Positions 20,002 through 32,000 of a DNA stretch of 64,000 bases are shown here, piece after piece (within the stretch, counting starts at the first letter, position 1; the number at the start of each line of letters is the position of its first letter). The stretch is from contig CBFFRQ010000008.1 in the NCBI GenBank assembly GCA_965644315.1, forward strand, positions 1 through 64,000, given 5' to 3'. The stretch comes from Caecitellus pseudoparvulus. Lineage: Eukaryota > Bigyra: Bicosoecida. Made by a program: the position numbers and the translations under genes. The notes beneath the pieces are model-generated. The model was not told the DNA's origin, made no database searches, and saw only the letters and a list, made by a program, of their open reading frames with translations.

Positions 20002-23000
20002 TCAGCCCACGACAACAACAGCCGAGGGACTGGAGCCAAACGTTTCAGCGCAGTACATCTCCTCAGCCCGCGCAGGCGGCGCAGTGAAGCGGCCTGGAGT
20101 GCTGGCCAGGGCAACATATGTCATCTCGTGCCTGCCTGCCGGCAGGTTTGTGCAGAACATGCCCACGCGGTCTGGCCACTTGGACTGAGCGTCAGGGGAC
20201 AGCGGCGAAACACGACCCACACCAAAGCTGCCGCGGCCAAAGCTCACGTCGGTGCTGAGGTCCTCCCGCAGCGGCTCCAGCCCTGCAGGCAAGTGGTCCA
20301 CAATGGCGACGTGCTGCCGTGCCTCGGAGTTCTCAATGAGCAGTCGCACCTGCACCTTCAAACCAGCCCGCACCGCCACATCCACACCCTCGGCATCGAC
20401 GGGCACACTCCCCGTGGCGCCCCCTCGGAGGCGCTGCACTGTGTACTGCCGCTGGACACGGAAGCCTCTGTCCAGCGCTGAGCGCTGCAGTTCGGAGCTG
20501 ACAGTGCGCAGGGCGACACGGAAGAACAGGCGGCTAGGCGTTGGAGACGGCGTTTCTGGGTTCAGCGCATCCTTGGCAAGCACGACGCGGAACTCCCGAG
20601 CGGGCGCCTCACCCGAGGCAGTCGCCGCAGCGGTCTGCGCGTCACCTTCCTGCAGCAGGTTGGACAGGAAGCCAGTGCTCACCCTGGTCACCTTGCTGTC
20701 CAGGCTGTGCCCAGAAAATTCCTCTGCCGCGACAAGCCGAGGGCCCACCCACACACGAGCCTTGGCCTGAGGCGGCTGCGACTCGAACACGGCAAAGTAC
20801 TCAGCCAGGGCGAACACCGCCCAACCATTGGCGTGTGTCGTGGACCAGGAGCCAGCGCGTGTCCGGTGTGCCAGCAGCCCCTTGACACTGCGCGTGATGG
20901 CGTCGTCTGACGTGCACCGGGTCTTGAGCTGTGCCAGCAAGGCGAGCGCGCAGGACCGAGCTGGGTGATCCAGCAGCGCACCTGTGCCGTCTGGCACCTT
21001 GTTCCCGTAAAATGTCTGCGAGGCAGTGTGCCCAGCGTGGTTGGCGAGCGCCGCTGCCAACACCGGCAACGCTTCCGCACAGGCAGCCAGATGCTCCTTC
21101 AACTCCTCCACATGTGTCATGGGTGCAGGTGTTGAAGTCGCAGCCTCCCCCTCTGCGCCTGCGTCACTTGCAGGATACGCCACGGCGCCGGCAGCCCGTG
21201 CTGCTGCTTCAGCCTCTGCCGCTGCCCGTGCCGCAGCGTCCATGTCCTCGGCAACCGCCTGCTCCACGCCCACAGTCCCGTCATCCGTGAACAACACCAG
21301 CATGAACAGTGACAGCGTCTCACTGTCCATGCGAGACAGGTTCAAGTCGGCTGCCGCTGCGCCGCCACCAGCCTGGGCGGAGAGGTACCGGAGAGTTCCC
21401 AGGGCCAGGCGCCTGCACTGCAACAGCTCCAACGCAACTGTGCTCTTGGGCCGCGTTGGCGGTCCAGCAGCTGGCTCCTGGTCTCCCGCACCCGCTTCAG
21501 CCTTGAGTTCTTGCAGCAAAAAGAGGCTAGTGCAGTACAACGCCTGCGCCAGCATGCGCAAGGATGCCTGTGCCGACAGCTTTCCGCTGAACAGCGTGTC
21601 AAAGGCGGTGATTCGAGGGGGCTGCCGGCCCTGTGCAACCAGCTTGTCGTGCTCCTGGATGCAGCTCTTCATGGCAGACAGCACATTGCGCAGGTACTTG
21701 GAAAGGCCCGAGGTGAGCTGGGCGGGCACCTGGAAACCATGCTGAAGCGCCACGGCGCAGGCAAGGGCAGCTGACATGCTGGTGATGGGCAGGGAGCGAG
21801 ACCTAGACGAGCCACCAAAGCCAGAGGAAGTGGTGCTGAGCCGTCCCCAGAAAGTGAAGCCGCCATCAGACTGCTGGCATGCCCACAGCATCTGCAAGTC
21901 CTCTTCCACGCGGCAGGCGATGGCGTCCCGGCTGGGCCACGTTTCGGGTTTGAACGCGCCGGCAGCAGGGCTGATGGCAGCCAGCGCCAGGATGCGGCTG
22001 CTGCGCTGCTCCACGCAGTCGTATGGGTAGTCTGCCAAGTCCGCAACAGCATCCCCAATGCACTGCAAGATGGAGGAAGAAGCCTCCACCACGAGGCCAC
22101 CGTCGTTCAACAGGACACTCTGTGGCAGATGCAGGGGCACAGCCAGCGCAGTGCCATCACCCGCCAGTTCGCAGTACGACGCGAACGACGACACAGCTGT
22201 GGGGAGGCGCACGGGCAGCGTGCTGAGCTGGCAATCCCGAATGGCTTCGCGATCAGGCAGTGGCTGCAGGTCCTTCCCCACAGGCACGCCTTCCACGAGC
22301 ACACGCACGTCTGCAGGGGGCAGGCGGTGCACGCCTCGGATGGCAATGCTGCCCCCTGCAGCTCGCACCACCCGCGCAGCCACGGTCATGCGCGCCTGAC
22401 TCTTGGGGGGCACAATCGTGCTCACGCCAGCTGCCCCGTGCGCCTTGTCTGGGGTGTAGCCCTGGTCTCCTTCTGCCGGGCCGGCGGATCCCAGGAGCAC
22501 GCCATCCGCTGCGAGGACTGCCTTCACTGCCAGAGTATCGGACGTGTTGTTGCTCACGACCACTGGCATATCAAACACATCACCGTAGGAGAGGAAGCGA
22601 GGGAATGCAGGTCGGACTTCCAGTGGCAGGGCCGTCTCCACAGCCGTGCTGCCGACCTTGCCAGACACGCCATGGCGCAGCAAAGACGATAGCCCATCCC
22701 CGTCTGGAGCAGGAGGTGCCACGGCGGTGGCCATGAATCGGATGGACGTCAGCGAGTCGCTGAGCTTCACAGGCACAGTCACCCGCCCTGTTGCGTCCGT
22801 CACGAGGCCAGGACAAAAGGCAACAAGTGGCCCGAAGTCCTGTCGCATATCCACGCTGTCAGAGGGCGGGGCGGGGGGGCGGTAGTTCGGGTCCCCTCCG
22901 CCGCGCAGACGCAGCACCAGGTGCAGGGTGGTATCGTTCTGGATGTTGTAGTCCAACAGCGTGCGGCCGTCCTCCAGCTGCTTCCCAGCGAAGATCAGGC

Positions 23001-26000
23001 GCTGCTGATCAGGAGGGATGCCCTCCTTGTCCTGGATAACGTACTTCAGCGACTCGATGGTTTCACTCGAGTCAATGTCGATGGTAATGGTCTTGCCTGT
23101 CAAGGTCTTCACATACAGGCGGATGCCCATACCGTAGCCCCCACCTCTCCGTGCAGGTCGCCATGTGTGCCGCACGCGATATCCAACAACCACAAACGTG
23201 GTGTCTGGCACCTGCCTCCAGCTGGAGCCAGCCGTGTACCGGCGCCAATACTGCAGCACGCTCTCGAGCGATGTCGGGTCCATGTCCACGAGGGGCGTGC
23301 GGAGACTGTAATGGTTACTCGTCAGCTGCCCGCCCTCTACCAGCCCCAGGATGGCCTCATCCACCCCCACCAGCGACACGATGGCACCCTCCACGCCGCG
23401 CCCTGCGGGGTCTTTCACCTGCACTGTAACTGGAATCTCCTGCCCAGGCTTGGCTTGGCTGTCCGATACACCCACGCACACAGACAGGGCAGCTGAAATG
23501 CCTGAGGCATCCTCCGCCGATTCCTGCTGAGAGGCACCGGAGCTAGCCGCTGCGCCGGCCAAGGCATCGGCTGGGTGCTTGCCAAGGGATGCAGTCAGCG
23601 CCTTCGCGTCGGCCTTCACCACGTCAATCAGCCCATCCCGCTTTCGGGGCCCCGTCTGCAAGACTGTGCGGCCCACATTGCAAAAGCCAGGGGCAGACAA
23701 CACGACAGTCACTGGAACGCCAAACGCCGTCACATGGTCAAGTTTCATGTTCAAGTCATATGTTGCGAAGCCAGCATCCCTAGTGCTGTCCACATCCCCA
23801 GCGCTCTTGACGTTCGCAGAGGTCAGCGTGAAGTCATGAGCTTGCAGGTTGGACTGTGACCCGTACACTGCTCGGCCATGCACAACGCCGATGCTGCCGG
23901 ATGCCAGCTCTTGCGACAGCACCTTGCCAGCCTTGATCCTTGCGACGAGAGGCTGGGCAGGAGTAGAGGGGGCACTGGCCACCTCAACGCTCACTGTGCC
24001 TTGCTTGAGCTTGTGCTGCAGTTCGACGGCGCTCAGCACTTCAGGTGCCGGCTGCGGTGCAGGGACAGCCGGCTCGGGCCCTCGGTAGACTCGTTCCGAA
24101 ATGGTAACTTGTTGTGAGACCTGTGAGACGCGCCCACAGTCATCCGCCGCGACGGCAGATACCGTGATGGCGCCGTGATCTTGCAGCGGCAGCACCGCGT
24201 CCACAGGCCCAGCATCGCTGGAAACAACCACAGCCGAGGCGATGTGGCCCGGCGCCTTCACATTTTCCTTCGTGCCTTTCTTGTTGTCGTACATCGCAAT
24301 GGCTCCATGCTCGAACAGTGCTGCATCAGCTGCCGTGGAGAGGGGGCTAATGGAGTCTTCTTGGGCCGTTGCCAACGACAGATGCAGCACGTTGCAGGTA
24401 CTTCCCAGCTGGGAAGCAAGAGCCACCACGACATCGTGCACGATGTCACAGCCCCGCACCTGCACCGTCACGCTTTGCTTGCGCTGGGGGTTAGCGGCCC
24501 TACTGCGGATGTCGCTGGTGTCCACCTCCACGTCCATGGGCGTCAGAAGCCAGGGGTCTTCCTGTGCAGCAAGGTTGGCACGGGCACGGGCGTCCTCGAA
24601 CACCTTCGTGCGCAGGGTGGACACTGACTCCTGCTTCGCCACCCGCACAGGCACGCCGCCCACCAAGTTCCCGTCCAAGTCCTGCACAATGACTTGCACC
24701 TTCAGGGACGGCTTCTGCCCTGGCACACGCACGATGCAGTCGGAGCTTGAAGAGGCGCGCAGCGCCACGTATGAGCTGCAGGGGTGCACTGTGATGGGCT
24801 GCAGGGGCCCGCTGGACCGCATTTGGAAGCTCAAGTCCTGCACTTCCACTGACGGCGTGATCCGAATGGGGCACGCGGGGAAGAACTTCATCGGCAGGGC
24901 AATCTGGTACGTGGCCTTTCCGTCCTTGTCCAGGGTAGCTTCCCGCCTGAGGTCAGTCAGCTCGCTCTGGAAGGACGCTGAGCTGGAGGGGTACGTGTAG
25001 CTTGCAGTGGAAAAGGCCCCACCAGGGACGGGCGGCAGGCGAACATCCTGCGTTTCGCAGTCTGCTGTCCAGAAGGCAGTGGCAGAGGCCAGCGGCGCAC
25101 CGCTCAGGTACTTTGCCTCTGTCTCCAACGTCAGAATGTCGCCCGCAACCACGTGCTTCTTGGCGGCGGTGTCAGCAGACCACGCGATGCCGACAGACAG
25201 CTCGGGCGGCCGGAATGTGGCGAGCTTGAAGGAGTGCGTGGCTTTCGCAGAGAATTCACCGGAGAGGCATTTGCCATCTGGCTGCACGAGGGTCAGGGAG
25301 ATGGTGTTCACGCCCAGCTTGGCCATGGCTTCCCCAGGCAGCTTCAGGCGCAGGGAGAAGTCCCCCGCGGCGCCGACTGGAATGACACCCTTCTCGAAAT
25401 CCTGCCCGTCTTTCGCGTGCACCCACTGCACCTTCCACTGCCCGTCAGCGCCCTTCCACTGCGGCAGGCTTCCGGGCGGGACAATGGCACCGTCTGGCGC
25501 ACGGGCCAGCGCATACCCCCACACAGCCATGTCCTCCCCCGGCTGATACAACTGCCGGTCATCAAACACGTTCAAGTTGTAGCTGACGCTTCGGGAGGGC
25601 TGGGCCGTGACGAGGTTGCGCAGGTGGAAGAAGCGGGCTGCACTGCCCTCGGGAGCAGCAGGGAAACGCATGGGGCGAGGCGCAGCGATGGTGCGTGGCG
25701 CCTGCTCGTCGCTCGGCTCGGGCGGGGCGATGGACAGGGACACAAGGTCTTCCATGGACACGCCAGGCGGCAGCAGTGCTCCATACACGCCACACTCCTT
25801 GCCGTCCACCTTCTCATACCAGGCAGAGCAGCGCTGGGCCACGGCGGGGTTGTCCTCCTCTGCGGGTGGCACGACGCGCACCATGCCGTCTGCCGCGGTG
25901 CTCAGCAACCAACCTCCTTCCGGTGTCGGCTGCACACTTGCCGCTTCGAATGTGAACCCGCTGGGCATGGGGGGCAACAGGAGGGATGCGCCTTCTGCCG

Positions 26001-28571
26001 GCGCCCCCGACACGCCGTCCACCAAGCGAATGTCAGTGTGCCGTTCACATGGCAGGATGACCATGTCCACCTGCTTCAGCTGCAGCCACAGACTGCGTGG
26101 GTTCAGCGCCAGAGGGTCCTCTTCCGACTCCTCCATCCCCTCGGGGAACACGGTGTGGGTGTCTCCCGGCACCAGTGCCAGCACGGCGTGGCAACCCGCC
26201 TCCCGAACAACCGGCATGTGCTTTGCCACAAACTCAGCCGCTCCTGTCAGCGTACCCTGCCACTTGTTGGGCTCCCACGCACCCTGAGCTGCCTCCAGGG
26301 GCAGGCTGGCAATCACCTCGCCTGGCAGTGCAGAGGCATCCTTGTATCGAATGGCCCCAACATGGGCAGCGTAGGCAGGGAAGTCTGCCAGAGTCACACG
26401 CCGCAGCTGCAGCTCCATGGTCCGGATGTTCCGGGAGGTCACACCCACGATGGAGGAGAGGGACTCCTCGGTGCCCAGCAGAGGCGCAAAGGGCAGCACG
26501 CCAGCAAGGTGCTTGGCAGACTCAAACTGCTTCGCGTGGGCGCCGCCGACGCTGCAGGAGCCCCTCCAAGAAGGCGGTGCGTCAGCTGGCTCTTCCAGCG
26601 CCAGCGGAACTTGGACCGTGAATGCCACGTCTTCAGGCATCTGCTGCCCGAAAGTGTCGATCACGTCCTCGCAGCGCAAGCGCACGTCATACGATTCCCC
26701 GCGGGTGAACTTGCAGTTCAGCAGGGAAACGTACGTGCCATGCACTGAGAGCCTGGACCGCGACGTGTCTTCCAGAGGAACGTGCGGCTCCGTGACGATG
26801 TCGGGCGGGTTCACTTCATACTCGTCGCGCAGGGGGTTGTTGAAACACAGCTCCCGGGGCCCCTTGGTCAGCACAGGCTGAACTGGCTGCAGCAGCTGCA
26901 GGGGCGCTGGCGTAGAGAAGGAGTACGTCGAGAATGCAGTGGAAGCGACAGGCCCAAGGATAGACTTCATGCCGGGGTACAGCACGATGGTGATGTTGGA
27001 GTTCAGGGGGAACCCGTCATCTGCCATGATGGCCATGGGCATGACAGGCAGTCCAGGGCAGTCCTTGCCCTCCAGCTGCTCCTGGAACAGGTCAGAGGTC
27101 GTTTCGTAGTCCAACAGCCGCACAGTGCATGGCAAGAGGGTGCTTGGCTCTGGCTCGGCGTCACTTTCCAGAGCAGCTGTCGCAGAGGCGTCCAGCTCAT
27201 CCGAGGGGGCTTCAGTCACAGGTAGGCCGCAGCTTTTCTCCAGGGCCTGCACGATGGAAGGGTGCGCTGTCGGCTTCCGCATCACGTCGTCATTGAACTT
27301 GACATCGTCCGCTTTGCGGGGGCGGACGAATGCCCGCACTACGGGGAGCGAGTCCAGCGGCTGTGATGGTACCAGGATCAACGTTTGTTTGCCATGAGTG
27401 ATGTGATCGGCTTCCCAGTTTCCCTGGTAAAGCCGGGTGATGTCGGCGGGCTTGGTGGAGAAGGTGAATGTGACATCTTCCTCTAACACATTTCCCAGCA
27501 CTGACTTGAGCGTGGAGGGCTGCTCCTGCAGCACTGCTTGGGCACGCAGCTTGACAGTGTACTCAGTGGCAGGCGTGAAGGGCTCTTGTCCGCTGAACCA
27601 GTCTGACATGCCCATGGCGCCGCCATCGGCTCCCCCGCAGGTGATGCGAAGCGTGCGGTCACCGCGCCACTTGAAGTTCAGTGGCCCAGGTGCCTGCGGT
27701 TCAATGCTCAGGTGGGCCTTGAGCAGGTCTTCCCCCACATCCACTACGCCAGAGATCATGGCTGCGCTGAACTTGATAGAGATGTCCATCACTGGGGCAT
27801 GTTGCGGTCCAGTGGGCGTCGTGCCAATCACACGCAGCGGCTCAGTCAGCGCTGGTTGCAAGAGGTCCTCCGGGATAGCTTCTTGCTCCAGAACTTCCGC
27901 AGAGGGCAGCAGCCCTGCCGCTATGTCTGCTTCCAACTCCTGCAGGCGCCTTTTGAACTCCTCCCCGGCCAGCGCGGCATGGCCGGCCAAGGAGGAGGGC
28001 GCAGTTGGCATCAACGCGAGCGACCTTTGCACGTCCTCCAACGGAAGTGGCTCGACAGCTGCAGGCTGCTGCACCGCTGCTGAACCCTTGCCTGCTGTGG
28101 CTTGGATCTGTGGTGAAAAGTGGAAGGGCGTGGCTGCATCTGCACAAAAACCAATGCGGAGCATTTGGCGTGGTGGCCTACCTGCGTCGCCACGACGGAT
28201 CGCAAGAGGCCGCGCAAATGAATGAGGTGGGGGGCCCGTGCGTCCGTCTCGGGAACAAGAACCATGTGGGACCGCGTTCCACAGCGGCAGCCCATCTGGG
28301 CGAGTGTGACGTCGGTGCGCGTTGCCGCCTGCCCATTGATGACCAAGCGCATTTGCACAGCAGTTTGCCGTAAGAAATCCGTCACTTGCAGAACTGTCGC
28401 TCCCTCTGGCAGCTGCAGCGAAGCGTGGGAAAAGGAGACGCCGTCCTCATTCAGGACGTGCAGCTCCACAAATGCTGCATCAGCTCCGTTGGAAGTCAAG
28501 CTGTCTGGCAGTGCTGGCAGCTCAAGCGTGCTGGGGTTGGCCTCGCTGGCCGTGCTCACACCTTGCCCCAT
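20002..28571 (-). CDS. Alpha-2-macroglobulin-like thioester protein with embedded ubiquitin
   Basis: Two exons joined across a 74-bp intron (28108-28181, GTAGGC...CACAG) encode about 2831 residues. The start chosen is ATG 28571 (ACCATGG context, MGQGVS). Residues about 33-107 form a ubiquitin-like fold candidate. A bacterial-type Ig-like domain (SAAMISG...[13 protein letters not shown]) and macroglobulin domains follow. The MG6 strand VDEAILGLV precedes the usual bait position, where a full 76-residue ubiquitin sits (1792-1867). [11 protein letters not shown] and [14 protein letters not shown] then resume the macroglobulin fold. The thioester motif is intact as PYDCVEQ (Cys about 2161), followed by the helical thioester domain and a C-terminal receptor-like domain. 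Such proteins trap proteases covalently after bait cleavage. Unusually there is no signal peptide, and the N-terminus fits an N-myristoylation consensus, so a cytosolic or membrane-inner-face location is possible. Confidence 0.88.
22006..22017 (-). other. Thioester motif CVEQ
   Basis: These codons specify Cys-Val-Glu-Gln at about residues 2161-2164, in the context YPYDCVEQR. The Cys and Gln form the internal thioester in active macroglobulins and complement C3; bacterial homologues often have C-x-E-Q with variable x. Its retention indicates a protein able to link covalently to targets. Confidence 0.85.
22897..23124 (-). other. In-frame ubiquitin domain in the macroglobulin bait region
   Basis: The 76 codons align end to end with ubiquitin without gaps. 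By my count against human ubiquitin there are 18 differences, about 76% identity. Leu8, Ile44 and Val70 of the hydrophobic patch and Lys6, 11, 27, 33 and 48 are kept; Lys29 is Val and Lys63 is Asn; Met1 is Ile. It ends LRLRGG and runs on as GDPNY, so the natural cleavage site after Gly76 is present. It lies in one uninterrupted 8.1-kb exon, so it is not a misjoined gene. Confidence 0.95.
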
Positions 28572-29013
28572 GGTTGAAGCGGGCACGTATCTTGCTCAGC
28601 GGAAACGAAAGGACTAAAACGCCCAACTGTGCGTGTGTTGGGAGGCTGGTGAGGTACGAGTCGAGCGTGATTTACGCTTCGTTCGGGATTGACATGCAAT
28701 CTCTGGCGGTGCCTCCCTGCTTCCGCCACCGGCCATCGGGAATCACATTCAAGCCCACCTCCCGCGACAACGCTGAAATTTGCTTGCTCTTGAGCACACC
28801 CTCAACAGAGCACATCCCTGGTACTCAAGAGCCCACGCGGCAGCCCACGCTGCGTGGCTCCTCTGCAAGCTCGCCTCGCAGACGACCACCCAATTCCCTG
28901 CAACTGGGCAGCAGCTTCGGGTGTGAAGGGCTGGCAGGGTGAACTGTCAGCAGCTCGAGCTTGGGCGCCCTCAAGGCTGCTCCAGGTGAAGCAGGGGCAC
29001 AGCTTGTGGTGAC
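28572..29013. promoter_or_regulatory. Divergent intergenic region, macroglobulin/TBC genes
   Basis: The 442 bp between the divergent starts at 28571 (minus) and 29014 (plus) must hold both promoters. I see no TATA box or repeated element. Confidence 0.4.
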
Positions 29014-32000
29014 ATGGCAGGCCAGGAGACTTCCTCGCCACCCAGCGAGGTGCGAGCCGCTGCATGCCACATGGCAAGGCCAGCAAAGGATGCAAGTGCC
29101 CACACGTCTGCGCAGCATCTGAAAGCATTTCGGGACGTTCTCGACTCGGAGTCTCTCTCAGAAGGTGCGTGCAGCGGCGCCGGAAGCCGGCACTGGCGTT
29201 GCAGTGAAACGCATGTGAAACACCCCTCCACAGGTGACCGTGTTCGTGCGCTCCGGCACCTCATCATCACTGTCGGCATCCAGGACTCGTGTGGCAGTCT
29301 GCGGGAAGAGGTGTGGCCCCTCTTGTTGGGGGCCAGTGTGGATGAGGCTGCGTTCCAGGCCGCCACTGCAGTCGACCCCTCCTCTGTGCCGAATGCGCGA
29401 CAAATCCACCGAGACGTGCCGGCGACATGGAATGGCGACGAGGCGTTTGAAGCTGCCGTTGACCGCGATGAGCTCACTGCTCTCTGTGCGGCGTACGACG
29501 CCTGGGCGGCGTCAGTGCGCGAGGACCCGGCCGCTCCAGCCGAATTGCGCGGTGTCCCAGTCGTGCGCACGGGCTACCCACAAGGCATGAACCGCCTGGC
29601 AGCGCCCCTGGCCATGGCCATGCCCCTGCCCAAGGCATGGGCTTGCCTCTGTCGCCTGGTCGTAGGCCTCGTCCCCAGCTGGTTCGTGGGTGGCGTGGTG
29701 GGGGTGAACCGTGGCTGTGCATTGCTGGACGAAGTGCTACGGAGTGTGGACCCTCGCTTGCGGGCCGCCATGCACACTGCCCAGCCCATGTACGCCCGCC
29801 TCTTTGCCTTTGCCAGGATCCAAACGCTGTACGGCATCGTGGGCCCCAGCCCCCATGTCCTGCAGCTGTGGGATGCCATTCTGTCCTTCGGACCACACCT
29901 GACGGTGCTGCTGGCTGCGGCAGAGATGGTGCTGGTGCGGGAAGCCATCCTGGACAAAGACGGCACGACGCAAGGCAGCCTCCCCCCCCACGCCTTGACG
30001 GCCTCGCCACAAACTGTCATCACTGTCGCCCTGGAGCTGGTGCCGCTCCTGGCCGATGAGCTGTACACGCGCCTCCTGCACTGGCCAACAACTCTGCCTG
30101 CGACAACAGGGCCAGCTGGCGGGGGCAGTAGGACTCCCTCCATGGCCCATAGTGCCAGCTCATCCAAGAGCAGTGCTGATCAGGGGGGGGAGGGGGGGGA
30201 GGGGCGTCGCCTGAAGCCTCTCCCCCATCACGCACAGGCACACCCCTCTCAGGCGACAGCCCCTCCCGCCGCCGCCACAGCACCAGCCCAAGCAGCCACG
30301 AGCACCCCTCGGCAGCACCAACCAGGCGCAGGTCAATGAGTGCGGTGGCGGCCTTTGGCGCCACCGCAGCGGCCGCCGCCGCCTCTATGGAAGCTCGCGA
30401 GGCGCCCACACCAGGGGACATGCCGCCCAGCCTGGCCAAAGTGCTGCAACAGGCGGCAGAAGGGTCCTTGGTACCCCCACCTCTGCCGTCCACCTTGCCT
30501 GTCACCAGCCCCACCACACGCAGTCTGCAGCGCCAGAGCAGACCACCCGCACTGGCGCCCGGCCGGCACCCACTCCTAGCCCCGCCACTGCACCTGGCGG
30601 CCCACACAGCTGTGAGCATCACCGACTCGCCAGACAGCAGGGCTGAACCCTACCCCCGCACACCCAGCAGCACCCCCCGCAAAGCCAACGCCAAACTGGC
30701 CACCCTGTCCAAACGCCGTCAGGCCATTGCACGCGCCCGCAGCTACCAGGCCCTGGACACTGCCGCCCGCCGGGTCAGCACTTTTGCAGCGCTGCAGGGC
30801 CGCATCAACAAACTTCGGGGCGCGGCGTGGATGCTGGGCCGTCTGCGGGCTGGCCGCCGAGAAGGCCCCACACCGCCGGCCGTGGCACCGCGTCGTCGGC
30901 GCCACAGGTCCCCACGCAAGGCTGACACCGAACCGCGGGTAGTGATTGTGCGCAGCCCGCCTCCGCCACCGCCACACCTTGGGGTGGAGCGCACTCGGCG
31001 CACGCCCCCCTCGCCGCTGTCCACTTCACCCGGAGCTTCAAACAGCCCAAGGCCCAGCCCTTCAGGACAACCGGGCGAAGTCGGCGATCGCGCCAGCAAA
31101 CGTCAGCCGCCTTCTCATGTCGCTGGACACGGCCGTGCGTTTGTGGATCAGGATGCCACGTCCAGTGACTCATCGTGGGATGGCCCCCATGCTGTGGAAG
31201 TTGCAGCACAGGCAGGGAGTGCGCCGTACGCGAAGGACTCGAATCGACATGCCAAGCCTTGGGCAACTCCACCAGCACCCGCCTTCCAAGCGCCCCACCG
31301 CACCCCCCGACGAACGCAGTCGGCAGGAGGTCGTTTTGAAGCCCTGCGCAAACGGAGGGAATCATTCGGGCGAGGTGGCCCGCCTCCGCCCAAGGCAACG
31401 GAGACGGCAGCGAGAACGGAAAAGGAGCCTTCAGACGTGCACGGGCCAGCTGCTCTGTTTGGGGCACAGCGCCAAAGCGAAGGGGAAGTCTCAGAGCACC
31501 AGAAACTGACACAAGGCTCGAATGGTACTGGGAGTGCGGGTAGGGTTGAGGGCGCTATCGGCGTGGGTGGGAGAGAGGGCGCTGGGGGTGTGGGTGGGAG
31601 TGAGGGCGCTGGAGGCGCAGGTGGAGATGAGGTCGCTGTCGGCACGGGTGGGAGTGAGGGCGCTGTCTGCGCAGGTGGAGATGAGGTCGCTGTCGGCACG
31701 GGTGGGAGTGAGGACACTGGCGGCGCAGGTGGGGATGAGGGCGCTGGCAGTGCGGGTGGGGATGAGAGCGCTGTCGGTGTTGGTGGGGATGAGGGCACTG
31801 GCGGTGTTGGTGGGGATGAGGGCGCTGGCGGTGTGGGTGGGGATGAGGGCGCTGGTGTCGGAGTTGGGGATGAGGGCGCTGGCGGCGCAGTTGGGAGTGA
31901 GGCCGCTGGCAGCATGGGTGGGGATGAGGGCGCTGGTGGTGTTGGTGGGGATGAGGGCGCTAGAGCTGCGGGTGGTGATGAGGGCGCTGTCGGCGCAGTT

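Noticed and set aside
25153-26748. 531-codon plus-strand frame opposite the macroglobulin gene
   Set aside because: The composition is that of reverse-complemented GC-rich coding sequence and the minus strand is clearly conserved macroglobulin.
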